Shown here in pieces: positions 6,446 through 12,130 of a DNA stretch of 12,130 nucleotides. Below the pieces are notes generated by a model. The model was given only the letters and a program-made list of their open reading frames with translations. It was not told the origin of the DNA and searched no databases. Positions within the stretch are counted from its first letter, which is position 1. Each line of letters begins with the position of its first letter. Origin of the DNA: Dictyocoela muelleri (lineage: Eukaryota; Microsporidia); assembly GCA_016256075.1 (NCBI GenBank), contig SDVU01000585.1:1-12130 (forward strand), given 5' to 3'. A program made the position numbers and the translations under genes.

Positions 6446-7996
6446 ATGAATAAAAAAACGAAAAAAAAATCTTTTAAAAAAATTAGAGATTGCAGAGATA
6501 GCTAAAGAAAAAAAGGAATAAATAGACAGAAATAATGAAAAATTTCGGCGTTAAAGGTATTTTGCGTTAAATATTATAAAAAATTTTAATGGTTTGATGA
6601 GTTTATGTAAAAAAGATATATCATTACTCGCAATATTTAATATTAGCTGGTGTGAATCAAAATATTTTGTACTGTTCAATTATACCGGAGCACTTTTTAA
6701 GTATAAAAAATGATATAATTAAAAACTTCAAGTCAATAAGTATCTTCATTCAATGTCTTATTGGCTGAGAACTTTTTAGAATACCATATAAAGATCTAAC
6801 CATTAAAAAGTAACGGTTAGAGCTTTATATGGTATTCCGAAACTTTCCACTCTAATAAGACATTAAATGAAGATACTTATTGATATGAAGTTTTTAGTAA
6901 TATCATTTTTAATACTTAAAAAGTGCTCCGGTATATTAGAACAGTACCAAATATTCTGATATAGACTCTTTTATAAGAGATAATATTTCAAAACTACGAC
7001 ATAAATATATTCCATTCAACAAGAAGGTCGCCAAGGAAAATGCTGGATTGTATTATAAACGTATTGGCAGATATAAAATAAAAGTTTCTGATCATTTTAT
7101 TAATGAATTTATTAAAAGTGAAAATATAGTTTATGTTAGACTACATGGTGAATCTGCTAGTGTATATGTAAAAATAGACAGTTTTTAATGTATTTTTCAG
7201 GAAAAAATGAAATCATATAGGATTCTTGACATTTTTAATATTGATGAACGTTCTTTACATCAAGGAGGGTCAAATAGGTTGTTGGTGAAGTACAAAGACC
7301 ATGATAGAAAAAATGTTAAAAAAAATGAAAAAGGGTTACATAAATGTTAGGGCATAGTTTTTAAGGGAATGGCTGAAACCCCTCCTTATAAGGAAATAAT
7401 CAAATTCGAGTGTATTTAAAAACGTAGACCTGAATACTAATAATGTCTTATACAGAGTAAATAAGAGCTCTTGGCCTACTGGAAGATTGTTTGAAGAATT
7501 TACAGCGAAATTGAATAGAAATTTAGCAAAGAAAAATATAAAAATAGTTATTCTATGAGATAATTTTTCTGGACACATGATAGAAAAAAGTTCAAATATA
7601 GAGTTCATGTTTTTTCACACTATTTGTACATCTGTTATTGATCATTAGACATGAAAATCATTTTTTTTTCTAAGACAAAATTTAACAAGATGCTAACAAA
7701 CTAGGCGTTCTATTGGTGTCTTAACCACTGATCTGACTATTCAACAAGTATGAAAAAATTAATCTTTAAATTGTTGTAATGTGGTTTCTAAAATCACTAA
7801 AGCTTGTTACTGAAAACACTATTAAAAACTGCTGGAATAAAAACAAACTTTTTGATGCACTTAGCACAAAAGAAGAGGTAGTTTCGTATGAAAATTTAAA
7901 TTTAGATGAATATTATTAAAAGATAAATATACTGAAAAATATGAAGATTGTGTTTATGTATCAAATGAAAAAGTTGTTTCATTAAACACTGCATAA
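6446..7996 (+). pseudogene. Tigger-like DDE transposase relic, copy 2
   Basis: Plus-strand frames preserve a second Tigger/pogo transposase. A possible start MNKKTKKK at 6446 leads into an N-terminal DNA-binding region with WFDEF near 6590. After the nested MITE, about 60 open codons (6962-7186) end in RLHGESASVYVK, where GESASV is a hallmark of the family. DIFNIDERSL with the first catalytic Asp at 7243-7245 follows, then DNFSGHMIEKSS with the second Asp at 7559-7561. SVI and LDM, with the third Asp at about 7638-7640, match the conserved (I/V)QP-x-D region. The C-terminal TIKNCWNK motif is at about 7820. Multiple stops and frame changes make it dead. Excluding the insert it would encode a little over 400 residues, slightly short for the family. 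Confidence 0.82.
6657..6959. mobile_element. Foldback MITE nested in Tigger copy 2
   Basis: A near-perfect palindrome of about 303 bp. The left arm (from TCAAAATATTTTGTACTGTTC) and the complement of the right arm run together almost without gaps to a tiny centre near 6806-6810. Shared blocks include ACCGGAGCACTTTTTAAGTA, AATAAGTATCTTCATT and GGAATACCATATAAAG-like sequence near the centre. It splits the transposase relic of Tigger copy 2, so it inserted later. TA dinucleotides near the tips (for example 6664-6665 and 6953-6954) would suit a Tc1/mariner-type target site, but the exact edge is not certain. It encodes no protein. Confidence 0.83.
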
Positions 7997-8302
7997 ATTA
8001 ATACCTCTACATTACCAATGATATCTTACACTTAAAATCAGCCTTTAATGTTCTATATCATCATAAGTCGGTATACCTACAAAATTACGCGATTAATGGA
8101 TAATATAATTGAATAATATTTAGAAGACATTTTAAAGGAGTCACATCCGTATTTTTTATTTTTCGTTTCTTAAATAAATTATTTTAAATCTATTATAATG
8201 GTATTTTTAATTTTTTTATATTCATTATTTTTGCGACATTTGGATTTTTACCTTAATGTTTTTTATATCTGTGTATTAGGAACCTGGGCAAATGTTAATT
8301 AA
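7997..8302. other. A+T-rich spacer, probable decayed 3' end of Tigger copy 2
   Basis: This follows the last transposase-like codons of Tigger copy 2 and should have held its 3' terminal repeat, but no CTACTG-TA terminus is visible. The segment at 8235-8268 loosely repeats sequence near 6329-6365 in direct orientation. No gene is evident. Confidence 0.35.
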
Positions 8303-8510
8303 AAGAGCGGAGGGAAACTTATAAGGGCGGCGGGAAAAAAGGGCAAAGTTAATAAAAACCTATAGAAAAAAAATATAGGGGCGGGAAATTTTACTTAATT
8401 TTTTCACCCTTTAATATGAATTTAAGGCAAGAGTTAAGTATAAGATTGGAGTGAAAATATAAAGGTAGATAAAAATTATAAAGTTGTCGGGAAAATCATA
8501 AGGGCGGAAA
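8303..8510. repeat. G-rich strand-biased repeat block
   Basis: A region with several G-rich motifs all on the plus strand: GAGCGGAGGGAAA at about 8305, AGGGCGGCGGGAAAA at about 8324, AGGGGCGGGAAA at about 8377, and AGGGCGGAAAA at about 8501. A 19-base unit is repeated directly 177 bp apart: GGGAAACTTATAAGGGCGG (8312-8330) and GGGAAAATCATAAGGGCGG (8489-8507). CCTATAG at 8369-8375 can pair with CTATAGG-like sequence just downstream. No coding frame is present. It ends a few bases before the MULE at 8518 and may be part of an older repeat into which the MULE inserted, or a regulatory-like array. Confidence 0.5.
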
Positions 8511-8517
8511 AAATCAG

Positions 8518-8586
8518 CAATGAATCATTCGACAAAGTCGAATAATTGCATCTTTTTTTTGTCGAATTTTGCAATTATTCGACAAA
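8518..8586. repeat. Left terminal inverted repeat of MULE
   Basis: About 68 bases that match the complement of 9986-10053 with roughly five differences, including T-run length (8 versus 6). Within it the 12-base word CAATTATTCGAC occurs in degenerate form at the tip, as its complement GTCGAATAATTG (8537-8548), and again directly at about 8572-8583. The outer part therefore folds on itself around AAA. Confidence 0.88.
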
Positions 8587-8618
8587 CCCCTTAAATGCAA
8601 AACTTATCATTTTTTAAA

Positions 8619-9944
8619 TCAGAAAGAGGTAAGGAAAAATTAATTTACAACAAATACATTTATAACAGAACTAATATGGGTAAAGATTATATAAATTGGA
8701 GGTGCATAAGAAGGGATTGCATTGGTTTAATTAAAACATGTTTGAGAAAAAAAAATTGTCATATTTTTTAGGGAACATTATCATGATGTGGAAAATGAAA
8801 AAAATGTTAGGTTTAAAATAAATAGAGCTATTTATGAAGATAACACGATACTTACATTCAATTTTGATGAAAGAATTAATGAGGGGTTAATTAAATTATC
8901 GGAAAACGATCATAAACTCATGCCTCTAATTCGAAATTTAAGGACAGTTTTTAATAAAAAAGAAGCTAAAAAAGTAAAATATCAAATGATGGTTATGAAA
9001 TATATGAAAAATTGAATTATACGTTAAGAAATGAACCTTTTTTTCGCAGTATGATAATCAATCAAGAGAAAATAGAATTTTAATATTTTTAACTAATGAT
9101 AATATTAAAATACTTGAATTTACTGATATATGGTTATGTGATGGAACATTCTATACATAACCTAAAAATTTTTCTCGGCTTTTGATAATTCACGCACAAT
9201 ATTTTGGAAAAATATACCAATTATATATGCTCTTATGCAAAATAAAACATCAGAATCATATAAAATAATTTTTACAATTCATCAAAAAACATATTTCCAA
9301 TGATCCAAACTTTATTAATATTGATTTTGAATTATCATTATTTACAGCTCTTCTAGATATTTTCCCAAAAATTAATTTGAGATGTTGCTATTTCATTTAA
9401 GTCAGATATTAATAAGATATATAAAATCAAATTATTTTACTGAATATAAAAATAATTTAACATTTAAAAAAGTAGTAAAATATTGTTATTTTCTAGCTTT
9501 CTTGAGAATAGAAAATATTGAATCAGAATTTGCCAAAATTAAAATGATATATAACGAATCAATAATAATAAATAACTTTCTAGAATATTTCGCAAATAAT
9601 TTTATCTTAAATTCAAAGAGATAGCCGAATAAAAATAAATTAATATGGTCAATTAATGAACGAATACACCTTAATCTACCGTACACAACAAACTCATGTG
9701 AAACATATCACAGGCACCTAAATTCCAAAATTAATAAAAAAGATCAACCATTAGCAAAAATTATTAGTATATTGCAAAAAGAAGAACAGAAAATTAAATT
9801 GTTGATAAATTCATTAAAATCTGGAAAATTAAAAGATATATTTCTGAAAAAAGAGTTATAAATATTTTAAACAATTATAAATATTACAAAAATTTTGAAA
9901 TATTAGAAGCATTATCTGAAATATTTGATATATTCATCTCTTAA
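8619..9944 (+). pseudogene. FLYWCH-MULE transposase, broken
   Basis: About 440 codons in several frames, showing the family in order. The N-terminal FLYWCH zinc finger has SERGKEK at about 8619, DYINWRC at 8682-8705 with Cys at 8703-8705, Cys at 8718-8720, and the His pair HYH at 8776-8784. An open helical stretch (8788-9015) follows, then SRENRILIF and WLCDGTF with the first catalytic Asp at 9140-9142. The second Asp is in the DFE motif at 9323-9331, and FHLSQILIRY is in the conserved FHF-x-Q position at about 9391. An open run at 9382-9624 follows, then TTNSCETYHRHLN with the catalytic Glu at 9700-9702. The C-terminal end is near the stop at 9942. All zinc ligands and catalytic residues I can place are present. 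Roughly half a dozen or more stops and frame slips inactivate it. Confidence 0.85.
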
Positions 9945-9985
9945 ATAAAATATTTTTTAAAAAGTTTTTTAATAAATTAATTTTT

Positions 9986-10053
9986 TTTGTCGAATAATTG
10001 GAAAATTCGACAAAAAAGATGTAATTATTCGACTTTGTCGAATAATTGCATTG
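9986..10053. repeat. Right terminal inverted repeat of MULE
   Basis: Complement of the left repeat at 8518-8586. It contains TTTGTCGAATAATTGG at its inner edge and, at its outer edge, ATTATTCGACTTTGTCGAAT, which is itself an inverted repeat around TTT. It lies about 40 bp after the end of transposase-like sequence. Confidence 0.88.
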
Positions 10054-10514
10054 TCCTTTCATAATTTTTTTCTTTTGATTTATCAATTATTTGATATAAT
10101 AATAAAGTTTTACTCTAAAAAAATAATAATTTTTGCAGTTCCAGTAATAACACAATTTATTCAGATAATTTCACTTCGATTTGCTATGCTTTAAAAATAT
10201 TTTTAAGACAAGTTAAACAAGTCCAGACAGTTTTTTGGATGAGGGATGTGGCATTTTTTCCGAAAGAAATACCACAGAGATTAATGAGTATAAATTAATG
10301 ATTATTATATTAATAATTAATTGAACATTAAAAATAATAAAAAAAATAAACAAAAATAATAATATTAATAAATAAATATAATTAATTATTTAAACATAAA
10401 TATTATTAATTCTTCTAATGATTCAAAAAATTCATAATTTTCTTAAAAAATTATTATTCTGAATGATATTTTTAGTATTTTTGTATTTATTATTTTTTAT
10501 ACTGATTTTCCTGT

Positions 10515-10556
10515 GCAAGATCGTGTGCCCGGGCATGGATAAGGTCCCTACATTGG
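10515..10556 (+). repeat. GC-rich patch, inverted mate of 11313-11360
   Basis: A 42-base GC-rich island (GCAAGATCGTGTGCCCGGGC and onward) in A+T-rich surroundings. Its first 26 or so bases match the complement of 11337-11362 (GCAAGTCCGTGAGCCCGAGC) at about 19 of 26 positions, and weaker similarity continues (GGATAAGGTCCCT versus GAATTTACCCGGT). Inverted mates about 800 bp apart could be remnants of the ends of an unrecognised element. Confidence 0.4.
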
Positions 10557-11312
10557 ATTTTTTTTATGAAAAAATAATAAAATTAAAAATCAATAAAAAA
10601 AATTAAGAATTGATTTTTTATTAATAAAACCATATAAATTTGCGTACCACAAATTTCTAATTTCTTTATATTACATGTTCTTACGAGAAATATCACAATC
10701 ATTGGCGATTCCTTTTGTGAGTCATCATTTATAAATTATAAATTCGCAAATAATATACTATGTAAGGTTTAACAGGCACATTATTTTTTTCTCCTTAAAA
10801 ATAGACAATCGTTCACTAAATTTCGTATCAGAAAAACAACAAAAACCTCAAAATGAATAACAAGCATCATTTATAAGTTAAAATAGGCTAGAGTGAGATA
10901 GGTACTAGTTTCTATACGGGTTAGTCGATCAGAGAGTCTCATTAAAAATACGATAAGATAAAAAAAAACAAAATTTTATGATATTTGATAACCTCAAAAT
11001 ATTTTTTTCCAATATACCCTTTTCCAAATTAGAAAAAAAAAGACTAAATCGAAAGGGGATTAAAAGTTGAAAATGTCATGAAATTTCACTTAAATTTTTT
11101 AAAAAATCTTTTTTATTTTGCCGTGACTTCTGGGATAGACTAACTCGTCGAAAACCACCATTTAACATCTTGTGGTATAAATTATTCACCGATAAGATAC
11201 TTGAAGGCTGATTTGTATCAATAAATATTTAGGTTACTGTTGATTTTGGTCTTTAAAAATTTTCCTGCATACTTTGTCAAAATTTTAAATTTTTAAAATC
11301 TCTTTAAGATTG

Positions 11313-11360
11313 TGCGACCGGGTAAATTCTGCTCGGGCTCACGGACTTGCTTCGGTTTTC
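11313..11360 (-). repeat. GC-rich patch, inverted mate of 10515-10556
   Basis: The plus strand reads GTGCGACCGGGTAAATTCTG then CTCGGGCTCACGGACTTGCT, ending TCGG. Its complement resembles the patch at 10515. I do not recognise a transposon family or RNA from it. The DNA between the two patches shows no transposase-like sequence that I can identify. Confidence 0.4.
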
Positions 11361-12024
11361 TTACCATTTAAATTATTTATTATTATTTCTGTCTTCTTTT
11401 CTTCTTTTCTTCTTTTTATTAAAATATCGAATATTTTGCCCAATTCGGGCCCCTTTAACTTAAATTTAGAATTTAAATATCTGTGATACGCTTAACAACT
11501 TTTAGTTGTTGTGTGTATAGAATTTATTATTCTTTTACTTTCAGACCAAAAATTTATATCTTTTGCAGGATTTTGCTTACTATTTAAAATGAAATGTTCG
11601 TAAAAATAATTTTAAAAATCATTATATTCATTATTTTCTTTTTTCATTATTAATATTTTATTAAAGTCAATTAATACTTGATTTTTAGGCACACAAGATA
11701 AAAAAAATCATATATTTAACGAATTTTCGAAAATCGGAATTATTTGAATATTTTGATATAATATTTGTTTTTTTTGTAAATACCTAACAATTATTTGTGA
11801 AAAATAAAAAAAAATATATCTATATATTTCAGTTTTCATAAATTCATTCTTAATAGCATTATATTGAGCCATTTCAAAATCGACGACAATATACTACTAT
11901 GGTTACACATAAATTTTTGAATTAACTATATAAAATAATAATTTGAAACCATTTTCAATTTTATTTTTCATAATAACATAACAGTGAGGTAATATTTTTT
12001 AAAAAAAGTTTCATGTATGGTGCA

Positions 12025-12070
12025 ACTGTAACTTGTGAACCACCTATATAGGTGGTTCACAAGTTACAGT
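12025..12070. repeat. Perfect 46-bp palindrome
   Basis: ACTGTAACTTGTGAACCACC runs into TATATA and then the exact complement GGTGGTTCACAAGTTACAGT, giving 23-base arms with no mismatch. The similarity stops abruptly outside the palindrome. The arm read outward from the centre (TAGGTGGTTCACAAGTTACA) resembles the TA-flanked termini of Tc1/mariner-type elements, so this could be two terminal repeats fused tip to tip, or a minimal MITE. No adjacent gene is visible for which it could be an operator or terminator. It must be young or constrained to have remained perfect in this decayed region. Confidence 0.85.
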
Positions 12071-12130
12071 AAAGCAATTTTAAAAATATTCATATACCCT
12101 TATGGTCAGTGAAATTAATTATACATCAGC

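Larger units (their letters stand above)
8518..10053 (+). mobile_element. MULE (Mutator-like) DNA transposon, both ends present
   Basis: A 1,536-bp element bounded by terminal inverted repeats of about 68 bp (8518-8586 and 9986-10053) that enclose a single Mutator-like transposase reading inward from the left end. A compact one-gene MULE with long terminal repeats fits the superfamily. The 8-10 bp target duplication expected for Mutator-type elements is not visible beside the ends as I set them, so the outermost bases may have decayed or the border may be off by a few bases. The close match of the two ends and the readable protein make it the best preserved element in the window, though its gene is broken. 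Confidence 0.85.
10054..12024. other. Two-kilobase gene-free stretch
   Basis: I see no coding frame or known family here on either strand. The sequence is mostly low-complexity A+T-rich DNA. Small hairpins occur at 10247-10276 (TGTGGCATTT with AAATACCACA) and 11494-11510 (AACAACT with AGTTGTT). CTTCTTTT-type tracts lie near 11390-11415. The only other landmarks are the two GC-rich patches listed separately at about 10515-10556 and 11313-11360. Confidence 0.5.

Noticed and set aside
7336-7608. 90-codon minus-strand frame
   Set aside because: Antisense shadow of the Tigger copy 2 transposase, whose motifs are on the plus strand.
9486-9686. 66-codon minus-strand frame
   Set aside because: Antisense shadow of the MULE transposase core read on the plus strand.
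10130-10300. Possible transposase fragment (frame with LKIFLRQVKQVQ)
   Set aside because: Short, no conserved catalytic motif, and no neighbouring pieces of a known family.

Overview
This 12.1 kb window looks like gene-poor nuclear DNA from a very A+T-rich eukaryote. I found no intact host gene, no full-length protein-coding frame, and no clear functional RNA gene. Almost everything recognisable is a decayed class II (DNA) transposon, a foldback MITE, or a tRNA-derived SINE-like repeat. Pogo/Tigger transposases, FLYWCH-containing MULE transposases and Pol III-type A/B boxes all mean a eukaryote. The extreme A+T bias, with such elements in non-coding DNA, would suit an enlarged microsporidian genome or another A+T-rich invertebrate or protist; the sequence alone does not settle this.

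Layout, left to right. Positions 91-242 hold short GC-rich C4/G4 hairpins, followed by a foldback MITE (249-618) with probable TA target duplications. A SINE-like repeat with two tRNA-like promoter modules lies at 922-1370. An old, badly decayed MULE transposase runs on the minus strand at about 2865-1600. A Tigger/pogo element follows on the minus strand (2984 to about 4440). Its outer terminal repeat at 2984 is still sharp, its transposase contains a 21-bp tandem expansion, and its 5' end is missing. Positions 4440-5690 hold scraps: a tRNA-like fragment, a hAT-terminus-like motif, GC-rich patches, a hairpin and a small helix-turn-helix-like frame. The second SINE-like copy is at 5699-6140. 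A second Tigger transposase relic lies on the plus strand (about 6446-7996) and is split by a near-perfect foldback MITE (6657-6959). A G-rich repeat block (8303-8510) precedes the best-preserved element, a MULE at 8518-10053 with about 68-bp terminal inverted repeats and a recognisable FLYWCH finger and DDE core. From 10054 to the end there is no gene. That stretch contains two similar GC-rich patches in inverted orientation and a perfect 46-bp palindrome at 12025-12070.

The genes do not form a pathway; the window is a nested record of transposition. The MITE inside Tigger copy 2 is younger than that Tigger. The MULE at 8518 is probably among the younger arrivals, because its two ends still match closely. 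The MULE at 1600-2865, which has no visible ends and many frame breaks, is probably the oldest. The most interesting items are the two-module SINE family, the MULE with palindromic sub-repeats in its ends, and the 46-bp palindrome.
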